DNA of 64,000 bases, taken from NCBI RefSeq assembly GCF_030247195.1, contig NC_080672.1, forward strand, positions 390,803,037 to 390,867,036. The letters run 5' to 3'. How positions within the stretch are numbered: the first letter of the stretch is position 1; each line of letters starts with the position of its first letter. This document shows positions 10,690-20,869 of this stretch, piece by piece. Below the pieces are notes generated by a model, which did not search any database, was not told the origin of the DNA, and saw only the letters and a list, made by a program, of their open reading frames with translations. The DNA is from Topomyia yanbarensis. Lineage: Eukaryota > Arthropoda > Insecta > Diptera > Culicidae. A program made the translations under genes and the position numbers.

Positions 10690-11230
10690 AATCAGGCCAA
10701 AACAAGGATTTTAATCAAGCTGTCTCGAAAACGGCATTTTAGGAGGCACACAGTTTTGTAAATCTCACCGTTCATGGTGCCTTTCGCACCTGCTTTTGCC
10801 ACAAGTACATATGGTCTGCCAAATCAGGTACTTCGAATCGAATTTCGACAGTTTCTTCCGTTTGAATCGGTCACCCACAACAACAATGTCCGTATCCGTG
10901 AAATATTTTTGTCCCGGCCGCTTCCTAAAAATCGCGTTGATGTAGATTTTATCGTCAATGACGCAGCACCGATATTTTGTTAGCAGCGTCGTGTAGAGTT
11001 TTCGGGCACATGTTTTTGCAACACTCTGCTGGTGTTCCGTCCCGATTTGGGAAGTTCTGCACCTTGTTCATTTTCAATCCGGATTGCTTTTTGGTCCTCT
11101 GGACGCAACTTTGCGGAAACATCAAGTTTTTTGGTCAATTTCCATGTCAAAAAGTTCGAATTCCGCTTGAAATAAGCAATCAGCGCTCTGTCGCTTTTTT
11201 GTGCGTTGTTCCCGATTTTCATTCAGCTCC
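10690..11230 (-). pseudogene. DD37E-type transposase relic (reverse orientation)
   Basis: Read on the minus strand in shifting frames, pieces resemble the transposase at 27.0-28.0 kb: KVQNFPNRD, then a RKLYTTLLTKY-like block, then FKRKKLSKFDSKYLIWQ followed by a CTCGK-like block. Several frameshifts and stops break it. It lies inside the 10.19-12.63 kb element, opposite to the other transposase relic there. Confidence 0.65.
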
Positions 11231-11439
11231 TGACTTGTGATCCACTGTCACCGTTCATGGTACCTTTGCGATGGTTGAATGATTTAAAGGGAGACCCACA
11301 TCAAATTGCATCACGGAAAAACGCTGTGGAAAATAACTCATTGGGTATTTTCTCTTGAAAATTTGGGTAAAAGTAGTTTAAAGTGTTTTGTTGAAACTGT
11401 ATTTTTATCGCTGTCAGTTTTTCGAAAATTGGAAAAAGA

Positions 11440-12370
11440 GCGTTACCCGAAAAGCAACGTCGCGAATTGATTCTGCGCAAACACCTGGAAAATCTTCAAC
11501 TCTCTCATCGGGACATCGGAAAACAATTCGGAATTGTGCAATCAACGGTGAGTCGTGTGATTAAACGCAACTACCAAACTATGAGCATCGAACGGAAGGA
11601 GACATGCGTTCTATTAGTTCCCAATGCTTTGGTCAGGAACGTGGCCAAAAAGTTGGATCTAATATACTCTTTCGTAATCTTTCATTCAGAACCAAGGACC
11701 AGAAGGGACTGCATACGTACGAAATCCACAAGGCTCCAAATCGTGACGAACGACGGGAAAGTCACGGGCCCGGAAGCTACCCAGATGGTGACGAAACCTC
11801 ATTGTCTCATCATGGATAATGAGACTTACGTCAAGGCGGACCTTCGGCAGCTTCCGTGACTACTGTTCTTCACCGCCCAGCACAAGTTTGATATTCCGGA
11901 GGAAGTAAGGAAGCAGTAATTTTAAATGTTTACCAATAAACACATGATTTGGCAGGCGATCTGCTAATGTGGCAAATGGAGTACACCGTTCGTGACTGCC
12001 GGGACTGTGAATGGGGAGCTCTACCTCAAGGAGTGTCTACAGAAGCGTCTGCTTCCTCTGTTGAAGCAACACGAGGGCCCTACGATCTTCTAGCCGAGTC
12101 TAGTTTCGTGCCACTGTTCTAATGCTGTCCGGAGTGATACGAAGCCAACGGAGTCACTTTCGTACTCAAAGAAATGACCCCCCTCCCCAACGCAACTAAG
12201 GCTTATGGAGAAATACTGGGCAATTATGAGGCAGGCACTACGAAAGCATACCCCTTTCGGGTCAAATCTGAGGAAGACATGAAGAAAAAGTAGGATTCCG
12301 TACAGGAGGTGCAGCCAGATGTTGTACAAAACCTAATAAATGGAGTTAAGCATAAGGTGCGAGCGTACGG
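11440..12370 (+). pseudogene. DD37E-type transposase relic (forward orientation)
   Basis: The N-terminal helix-turn-helix is recognisable at 11460-11580 (RKHLENLQLSHRDIGKQFG followed by QSTVSRVIKR). A catalytic-domain remnant with NETYVKAD lies near 11817-11840. A later block from about 11940 reads like MIWQAIC, then GELYLKECLQKRLLPLLKQH, then LRLMEKYWAIMRQALRKH. It contains multiple stops and frameshifts. It is related to, but much older than, the copy at 27 kb. Confidence 0.75.
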
Positions 12371-12639
12371 TTGGTATTATATTTTGTACAGCGTATTTTC
12401 CGTGATGAAATTTGATGTGGGACACTATCAGTGAATGAACAAAGTGTTTTCGCGAACGGTTTTCTGATTTTTTTCCATCGCGACCGGAATCTTACTGACA
12501 ACTGCAAAACTTAGCGGACATAAACAATATAATCTAAAGAGAAACTGGGCAAAATTTATTTCATTTGGTTCAAGTATGAAAAAAGTCACGCAAGTTTGAA
12601 AGTGTCGCAATAATTATAGACACACCCTTTATATAGATG

Positions 12640-13020
12640 GCAACTCGGTTATCCAAACGAATTTTCACACTCGCGACATACAAACGCCAACACGATCAAA
12701 CACATTCACATACAAACGCTCGAGCCCTATACGATAATACATTTTTGTAAGGTTTAATGAATTTATATTTAATATACACGCGTTTTCATGCATCCGTTCC
12801 CACACCGTCACGAAGTGTCCATGCCCGAAAGTTCCCATATATGAACCGTACGCTCAAATCAATCAAAATCCCGGCTCGGTGCAAATGGCCTGAAACGGTG
12901 TTTAAATAGGTGACACTTGTTCCCGTATCGTCTACAATTGTGAGTAATGCTGACCAGTAGCCCTTTCGAAAATCTAAGTGTCAACCAGCAGATAGACCAC
13001 TCTAGAAAAAAAATTACGCC
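12640..13020. repeat. 3' part of a satellite-like dispersed repeat
   Basis: The phrases ACATACAAACGC and ACAAACGCTCGAG, followed by an end block (TGCAAATGGCCTGAAACGGTG, then CGTCTACAATTGTGAGTAATG), match the ends of the copies finishing near 20.54 and 31.08 kb. Only the last ~370 bp of the family is present here, so it is truncated at the left. Confidence 0.7.
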
Positions 13021-13419
13021 TGAAGGAAAATTGGGTCAAAGAATCAATTTTGCTCTTTGAGGAGGAAATGGGGTAAACCATTTTTGCACCTAGTTAATGG
13101 TACAAAACCTATAACGTATTATGTCCCCTTGCCCAGTTAATTACTAATATTTTTTCACATATCGAAAGATATATCGATATTACTCGAATCTATAAATATG
13201 GGCAGTAGATGACATTCATACCTCATTTGTCTTGTTCCATCTATAGCGATAAGATCAATGCTCTTGTTTACAGTTTGAACTAACAACAGTCTTGTAGTTA
13301 CATACGATTGATCGATGCAGACTTGTTGGCGGCAAAATAGGAAAACCTCTGTATTAAGGTGAGAGAAAACGTGAAGAATGAATATTACATATTGTTGTGA
13401 TTAAGAGGAATCTGGAAAT

Positions 13420-13800
13420 ATGTCTTAGTAATTTTTCTTGATAATGAAGCAGATAGATATCTCGGCAGCACTAATTTTCACTGACGTTTACCAAAAATTA
13501 TAGTTTTTTGTTAGAGCGAAGCAAAATAACTGTTTATTTGTCCTAATCCGAAAAGCTGTTTTTATGAGGAAAATTTTTCACAACTCAACAATGTGACTAG
13601 TTAAACCCTAATCATTTGTTTTAACTAGTCACATTGTGAACATTTTTTTCTTCATAAAAACAGCTTTTCGGCTTAGCACAAATAAACAGTTAATTTTGCT
13701 TCGCCCTAATAAAAAACTATAATTTTTGGTAAACGTCAGTGAACATTAGCGCTGCCGAGATATCTATCTGCTTCATTATCAAGAAAAATTACTAAGACAT
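13420..13800. repeat. Small foldback element (381-bp near-perfect palindrome)
   Basis: ATGTCTTAGTAATTTTTCTT at the left end is mirrored by AAGAAAAATTACTAAGACAT at the right end. The arms stay complementary inward (for example CTGTTTTTATGA against TCATAAAAACAG) to a loop of about 15 nt near 13611. Arms are about 180 bp. There is no coding potential. It looks like a foldback-type MITE. The target-site duplication is not clear. Confidence 0.85.
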
Positions 13801-13804
13801 TTTT

Positions 13805-14960
13805 TTGTTATTTAATGATTCGATACCGACTTCCAAGTTGCCCGATCTTGGGTCGCCAGTCTCCAGACTTCGTGTACGCCCGTTGCACGCGCATCGTTCT
13901 CGATTGTAGATAGCCAGCTAGCCAGCGAGGTCTCCTCCGAAGTCGGTGACCTCTTCCAGGTTTTCTCCTGAGCCAACATTTTAGCCGGTATCTCTTCCAG
14001 CATTCGCGCTTCATGTCCAGCCCACTGTAGTCTGTCGTGTTTTCTGAGTCTTTCGATGTCAGCGTGTTTGTTCATTTAGTTCAGCTCGCGGCTCATGCTT
14101 TTGCACCATTCTGCTTTTTCTACTAATCCATCGAGTATAGAATGCAAAATTCTTCTCTCAATGCCTGGTTCCTTTAACTTCTATGCCTTGTGGTCGTAAC
14201 ACCAGGGAGTGTCAACAATCAGCAATATAGAGGTTTTGGTGGTAAAGATGGACAAGTCTGTCTTTGCCCTGAGACATGTCGGTAGACTTGAGCAATTCGT
14301 AGTAACTCCGCCTAAGCTAGTCCGTGAGATTTTAAGCATGTTTCTAATGACCCTGCCACTTCTGGTTTTCTGATCCGTATATTTTACAGTCATGCTCTCA
14401 CTTGAGTACAATAGCTCTGAATTTTCATAACGTTCCCTACTTAGTAATCTTTAACTAAAATGCCATTAAAAAGTAAAAAAGAAAAATGTGACTGCATACT
14501 AGTCAAAATAAAAAAAAATAGTTTAAAAAACGTATAGAGAAATATTGTGCGCGTCCGTAGATACAGGACTAGTTTCACTGAATCGTACGCCGCCTTGAAA
14601 TCCACAATAAAATGATAAGTCCATATGTTGTATTTCCAAAAATTAACCAAGATTTGTCACAGCGTAAACATTTGATCCGTCGTTGATCGTCCTTCTCAAA
14701 AGTCGTTGGCAAAGGATTCAGCTAACGAGCGCAGTTTACTAAACAGAATGCGAAAGAAAGCCTTATAGGCTGCATTGAGGGATCAGTTTGCCTCGGTAGT
14801 TATTTCACTCGAGTTTCTGCTCCTTCTTTGTCAGTAGGGCACAGGAATCCGTTTAATCAATCGGAAAATCTCTTTTCTTCCACCCGAATCAGTCCGATCA
14901 CTCAGTGGATTGTTTCCTACAACCGGTTACTCTCGATTTTCAAAATTTCGGCCAGGACAA
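13805..14960 (-). pseudogene. Non-LTR retrotransposon relic (reverse transcriptase and C-terminal tail)
   Basis: On the minus strand the tail reads IERLRKHDRLQWAGHEARM, the familiar C-terminal signature of many RTE/Jockey-type ORF2 proteins (RLxWxGHvxRM). Further upstream in the element, FIVDFKAAYDSVK matches the first catalytic block of reverse transcriptase (about 14590-14630 on the plus strand), and SSESMTVKYTDQ matches the region between. Stops and frameshifts separate the pieces. The clade cannot be settled from this. Confidence 0.7.
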
Positions 14961-15184
14961 GCGACCTTATTTCATAAATACAAAGTTGTTACATCTTCTC
15001 AATTATGAAAGCTAGAATTTTGATACAAAGAAAAATGTTCGCCATCAAAAACTCGGAAAGTAATCTCAACGATTCGTTGGCATAAAAACTAAAATATTTG
15101 GTGCACTGTTTTTTTTATTCCGAGGTTAAGGTCACTCGCCTACTTTTTTTTTTGGTTAATAAAAATATTTAAAAAAATTTAACT

Positions 15185-15260
15185 CTATGTGCTAGGTTAG
15201 GAATCGAACCCAGGTTAGCTGCCTACAAAGCAATCGATTTATCAACTACGCTCACTCACA
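15185..15260 (-). repeat. tRNA-like (SINE-type) sequence at the left edge of the repeat
   Basis: On the minus strand, TAGTTGATAAATCGATTGCT resembles an A box with D arm, and GGGTTCGATTCCTA is a good Pol III B box, spaced as in a tRNA. The acceptor stem does not pair convincingly. A tRNA-derived SINE head is more likely than a functional tRNA gene. Confidence 0.5.
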
Positions 15261-16211
15261 AACTCCCTCATTCCAAACATAAAAACGCTCTTAGCCTTCG
15301 CGATAACACTAACCACGAATGCCAGCATATAATTTCAATCATCCACATATACCAAAGCTTGCGATCTCGCCACCATCAAAACACCTCGTTGATTAAATGA
15401 ATGTTTTAGCCCCTGTAAATTCACAAACGCAGTCTCATACATTAACCCACCACTCGCTCGATCATGTATTGGCCACGTCCGAAAGTCCCTACGATCCTAC
15501 CCTCGGTCCAAGCAGTCTAAACTCATTCAACCGGACCAATAAAAATGACGCTAACGGGAGCTATCTTCTAGTGTCTGAATCGTACACTGAAAATTAAGCA
15601 TCAGATTCTCGGTCCGTGCGATCATTCAAGAACAAACACGAATGACCACACGGTTATAAAATCGACATTATACACGAGAAGCTACATACACGCTAGCACA
15701 GGCGCGCGAAAACACTTTAACATACAAACGCTCGAGCCTTTCGCGATCTTGCAAATAGCATTACAGAATAGGATGCCGGTGACTAGGTGAACGTTTGAGC
15801 ACTTATAAATTTACGAATGTGGCCGCAAAAGTGAACTTACAAACGCCCGTATTCGCGCTAGCAGGAATCGGATACATCTGGAAGTCCCCACTCTCGGTCT
15901 TAGCAGCTTAGGTTCATGCATTCTGTTGGACCAATTTTTATTTATGACGCTCATATAGACAATATGTCTCTTGGCGACATGGCCGGGAACTCTAGTGAAA
16001 TGGGGACACTGAAAATTAAACATCATTCACGGTCCGCGCAATCATCTAAAAACGCGAATGGACAAACTGAACAAACGATTATAAAATCGAATTTTAACAC
16101 CCGATGTCACATACACGAAACAAACACGTTAACATACAAATGTTTAAGCCCTTCGCGATCATCCACGCAACCTACACCCGCGATCTCGCAAACATGATAA
16201 CACTCCGCCGC

Positions 16212-18916
16212 CACAGTGGCACGACTTAGAACAAAAGGTGGACTAAAGTCCAAATTTTGCCGTATCGGTTCAAATAGGACGATTTTATGTAATTTTGGTA
16301 CGCTGAATTAGTTTTTGATATTAAAACATTTCAAAAATAAGCGTTAACTATTCATTAGGGTGTATCAAAAACATTTTTTTTCGAAATCGTTCCCAAAATT
16401 TGTGCATATTAATTTTCGTGTGCTAAATCATTTTTGATATTAAGGAGTTATAGACAGTTAGAACTCAAGAAATCGAATTTTTTTTTTGAATATTCTGAAA
16501 GTACATACTCTTGAAAACATCTATGCGATATTTCATTCAGATTGGACCACTAGATTTTAAACTACAGCCGTTCGCAGCGCGCTAGTTCTTCCGTGTATGA
16601 AGTTAACACAAAGCTTTAAACGCAATTATCTCGGAACTAAGTTGAAAAGTACCGTTGCGGTGAACGTGATATCGCAAAAACTATTCATCTAATGAAGGCA
16701 ACATAGAGTCGGCATTTTGTTCATTCATTTGAGGAGAAAGTATGTAATACATTATTATGATACTATTACGATTTAATCAAGGTAACTGTTAATTATAATA
16801 AAATTTAATTTGGTATCAACTTTTCTATTACGAGATAGCTTGAAGCAGTAAACATAATCGTACCAGAACTACCTTATTATTCTAATAGTGTGGAGTTTCA
16901 CCGGAACAAAGAAACACGAAAAAATAACATTTTCACTAGCCGATCGAAAAATTCTTTCAAATATAAGCAAACCTCTAGATTGCCGGATGTCCGGAGTTTA
17001 AGTTGCATATTTCGCGCACCAATAATTTACGTATTAATACAACAAACGATAAATCTAATCTCAATTCTCGGCAGCCGGCTGCCCAGAGCAATAAATACAT
17101 GATAACGCTTCAGAGAGTTGCATAGATCGTATCATTTATCAAGGTGAATCCTGATCTGTGTAGCTATTGATCCCATCCCACTAACCAAAATTCCTTCCCG
17201 TGACAACCGCAGAGATGCAGAGGTATACACGGTCTCTCTAACAACGGTTGTCACACTAATATTCCCTTCCTTCCGCGATGACTGTAAGGACGTGGCCGGC
17301 GCCGTTATTGACACCTCAAAATTTATAACCCTCGAAACGTGCGCATTGAGGATGGAAAGCTACTCCCAGGCTCCATTCGTTGATTCTCTGTGCAATTTTG
17401 CTTGTTCTGGTCAATCACGGAGTAGCAACTACGAATTGTATGGTCATCATGCTTATGCTCATGCTCAACCCCTTTACACATGTAAAACAAAAATTTCATT
17501 ATGCGTTAGGGTGGCTCAAAAATTATTTTGTTGTGAAGGTTCAAAAAAAAATTTTAAAGAAGTTTTTGTGCGCTGAATTTTTATTTTAATTATAAAAATA
17601 GAAATTAATTTTTGTACTTATTAGAGTGGCTCAAAAGTAAGTATTTTGCCTTTTATAATGATTTTTTTTTCAATAGTTATTTTGGATTTTTTTTCCATAT
17701 TGAAACGAATTAATTGACATCTCATGATGAGGCTTCAGAAATGACTATTTTGTTTTAACGGATCAAAAAAGATGTGTTCGACTAATTTTGGAACATTTAA
17801 TTCATTAGTGGGTTACTGGATATGATAGCTACATTTCCTATCATTTTCAAAACAAACATTTTGAGCGTTTTAATGGTATGTTTAATTACATTCACTAATC
17901 AACAAGATGGTTAACGATTTTTTTTTTCGTAGGCGTGTTTTAAGTTACTTAGATTGCTTATTTCATATCTTAAATGAAAATAAATCCAAAATCCTTTTTC
18001 GTGTACATGGTTCATTTAAAAATGGTCTTATTTTATTTGAATAATATCGCATACCCTCAAGCTATTACAGTGCTATGCAAATTTGTATCAAAATAATCTC
18101 ACCAAATGACTAGAACTCAACTGTGTTCACTCTATTTGACAGTTATTGCGCAAGTTAGCAAGAAATAGTTCCAGAAACATTTTATAACCTATTTGAGATG
18201 GTTGAAAATATTTACTGATTTTCAATCATTCTTAATACCTTTACCATCTAAAAAACATACTTCCCACTCGGCTCCTTACTCTTGATCACTAGTAAAACCA
18301 TTGTAGATCTTGCTCTCAATACCATTTGAAAGTTGTGCATGTATTCGTGTCATTATTCTAGCTATAAAGTGATTATTCAAATTCAATATCAGTAATAACC
18401 ATGCGTCTCCATTCACAGTTTTTTTTAAATTTTGATTGCTTATCGCAAGTTTTCGCAAAACTAGCAAATACTCATTTTAAAGAGAAAATTAAAAGCTTTC
18501 GTATGACTATAGTGTGATCGCGGGCACTCACGGGCGTCTTTGTTGTTATCGCATTAGAAGTTCGAAATCAATAAAAAAAAATCATGACAAACAGTTATCT
18601 AAACACTAACTAAACCAACTAGTGACTTATTTTTGGCGATTTTGCGATGTAATTTTATCACACGGATAATTTTGGTGAAGTAATGCAATGCATAAAATCA
18701 ACCATTTTTTTGAAAAACGAAAATAACCGGATGTAGTTCCTATGGTCAAATGATGCAAAAAAACACTTGAATCATGCCCTTGAAAAAGCTGCCAAAAATT
18801 CATTTTACGTTCAAATCACTTAAAATGTCGCAAAAATATCTGATAGGAGAAAAATACTAGTGAGAATATCGCATAACATTTATATATGGACTTAAGTCCG
18901 GGCTCGTCCCACTGTG
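16212..18916. mobile_element. 2.7-kb TIR element, non-autonomous, inserted in the satellite-like repeat
   Basis: CACAGTGGCACGA at the left end is mirrored by TCGTCCCACTGTG at the right end (13-bp TIR, one mismatch). A subterminal GGTGGACTAAAGTCC is echoed by GGACTTAAGTCC near the other end. The interior is AT-rich with no long coding frame and carries the dispersed sequence also found at 41.2-41.8 kb. It splits the surrounding repeat between its AACACTCCG and GGTGATAAGGTGAACG words. I could not define the target-site duplication, so the superfamily is unassigned. Confidence 0.6.
16880..17480 (+). repeat. Dispersed repeat shared with 41.2-41.8 kb
   Basis: Shared words in the same order include a GGAGTTTAAGTTGCATATTT-like block, TTAATACAACAAA, GGCAGCCGGCTGCCCAGAGC, ACATGATAACG, GAGATGCAGAGG, TGTCACACTAATATTCCCTT and GGACGTGGCCGGC. 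The copy at 41.2-41.8 kb is in the same orientation and diverged. This could be a solo LTR or another non-coding element part. I see no coding region. Confidence 0.6.
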
Positions 18917-19264
18917 CTAAGGTGCTGGTGATAAGGTGAACGTCTCAGCATTTCCAAACGCGGTCTCAAGCGAGAACCTACAATTTTCCGCGCTCGCGTG
19001 GTCGTGAATTGGTCACTTCCGGAAGTTTCTATCCTCGGTACCAGCAGCCTAGGTCCATGGCTTCAATTGGACCACGTTCCATGATAACATGACCGTATCC
19101 ACTAAACACCACGTTCCATGGTGACATGACCGGGAACTCTAATCATATGGAAGAACTCACTTTCTTCTAGCATCTGGACCATACTCCGAAAAGGAAGTAT
19201 CACGATCCGCGCACCATTGTCCAAAAACACGCGATTTTGCGAAAGGATACATGGTTATAGAGTA

Positions 19265-20194
19265 GGGGAGAGAGGGTAACAATGAAACACATTTTTTCTA
19301 CAATTTAATTTTGATGATAATACATGTTATTTGTGTAATCAAAAGTGATACATAGTGCCACTATGTTGTTAACTAATACATATATTTTTTCCAGCTGGTA
19401 AAATTCACGGGAAATAACATTTTTTGGATAATAAACAGTTGGTGGTAAAATGTATCAGTGTGCCCCATGGGTAGGAACTATGAAACACGATATCATCTAT
19501 AGTGAAATATTCTACTTATAAATTTTATTCTTTTGTTTTGACGAAGAATGATCCTAACGCTTTGAATTAAAGTTATATTGAGGCGAAAATCGTTTGTTTA
19601 CGAAAGAATCCACTATATCATCGCGTAACATCGAACCTCCATATATGCATATTAGCTGCAATCCTGAAATAAGAGACAATTTCTACAAAATTTGGCCAAA
19701 TTTACTAATTTTGCACTATATGAGTAGTATTTAGTGTGGAAAATCGGAACCCATTGACATTTTGAGACAGACCACAAAAACAAACAAAAATCACTGTTCC
19801 CCATACGCCATCGTTTCACAGTTACCCAATGGGTCTATTCATGAAAATTGTGAAATCACACAGAACCATGAGTAGTTACCAAAAAACTTTGTTCGCGGCA
19901 AATGTTGAGCATAAAATTTGCTATAAATAGCAATAGACTAAACATTTATTCAATGAATGGTAATTCATAAAGATGGAATAATGTTTATCATTGCAAATTC
20001 ACTCTGGCTATCACAAAACAAACAAATATCCATTAAAAGAGATAGAGTTATCAGATCTCTTCCAAAATATAGCAACACGTGTAAAGAATTAGAAATTGTG
20101 AAATATGAGGGAATTAGACGATTCCGATCATGCATTGTGATTTTATTGCGAATGTTTCATAGTTCCTGCTGATCCACTGTTACCCTCTCTCCCC
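19265..20194 (+). mobile_element. 930-bp MITE, copy 1 (TA target, 17-bp TIR)
   Basis: TIR GGGGAGAGAGGGTAACA is perfect at both ends, and TA flanks the element on each side (19263-19264 and 20195-20196). This points to a Tc1/mariner-mobilised non-autonomous element. There is no meaningful ORF. It sits within the satellite-like repeat at a point where other copies read ATAGAATTT, giving a clean empty site. A nearly identical copy lies in opposite orientation at 26032-26962. I noticed only a couple of substitutions between them (for example near 19639 and 20123). Confidence 0.9.
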
Positions 20195-20575
20195 TAGAAT
20201 TTATACATGCCAAGTTACATATACGTTGGCACACGCGACATACAAATGCACACTCAATCGAATTCGTTAACGTACAAACGCTCGAGTCCTTCACGATGAT
20301 ACACGCGATCGCATAGTCCCTACGTCCGTCCATATCTAAACCGTACAATGAATATCACATTCTGAATCACGGCCCGCTGCAATTGGCCTTAAGCAGTGTT
20401 TTAGTGGGTGACATTTCCCGTCTCGTCTGCAATTGTAGTGAGGGATTCTGACGGGGAGCCCTTCCGAGAACCTAGCTCTACAGCTGCAGCAGGACAACTC
20501 TCGAAAAGAAATGTTCTTAAGAAGAAAATTGGATAGAACCATTCTACGTATGATAGGTACAACATCTATCTTTAA

Positions 20576-20862
20576 TAAGTCGAGGAGTTGGCGTTTCGAC
20601 TACGTCTCATCAGTGCATGATACTGACTTTTCTCCAGATTAAATACAGTACTTATGTTTACAGTTACTTCTCTAGCCATAAGCGATGTCCCGCATCTACA
20701 GAAGTTTTATCTGCTGAGAAGCTGTAGTGAAATCGTTTTGGCTGGTAAACCAATTTGTAGCATGCTATAGCCTATTTATTTTCATTTTTGGATTGAGCGT
20801 GTATCTAGCGTCAGTACCAATGTACTGATGAAATCAAGTCGAAATGCAAAATCCTCTACCAA
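20576..20862. repeat. Hairpin-forming repeat (~285 bp)
   Basis: GTCGAGGAGTTGGCGTTTCG with ATCAGTGCATGATACTGAC on the left is mirrored, imperfectly, by GTCAGTACCAATGTACTGAT and CGAAATGCAAAATCCTCTAC on the right. Arms of about 55 bp enclose about 175 bp of AT-rich sequence. It is a probable old MITE. Confidence 0.6.
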
Positions 20863-20869
20863 ATAATGT

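Larger units (their letters stand above)
10188..12629. mobile_element. Decayed Tc1/mariner (DD37E-type) element with TIRs and TA target sites
   Basis: The left end reads TA|AAGGGTGAGTCGATAATTA and the right end, reverse-complemented, reads TA|AAGGGTGTGTCTATAATTA. Both inner ends reach a GCGACACTTT block, so the TIRs are about 30 bp with a few mismatches. TA dinucleotides flank both sides, as expected for the superfamily. The 2.44-kb interior is composite: a plus-strand transposase relic (about 11.44-12.37 kb) lies next to a minus-strand transposase relic (about 10.69-11.23 kb). This implies one related copy inserted in or rearranged with another. It is clearly inactive. Confidence 0.8.
15180..20540. 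repeat. Satellite-like dispersed repeat, interrupted by two later insertions
   Basis: The copy starts near CACAAACTCCCTCATTCCAAAC (about 15256-15277) and ends with the block CAATTGTAGTGAGGGATTCT near 20.43-20.52 kb. Inside are repeated units of about 300-450 bp with recurring words: ACAAACGCTCGAGCC, TTCGCGATC, GCGGTCTCAAG, GGTCACGTCCGGAAGT, GACATGACCGGGAACTCTAG. A 2.7-kb TIR element (16212-18916) and a 930-bp MITE (19265-20194) interrupt it. Without them the copy is about 1.7 kb, close to the 1.9-kb copy at 29.18-31.08 kb. No protein was found. Confidence 0.75.
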
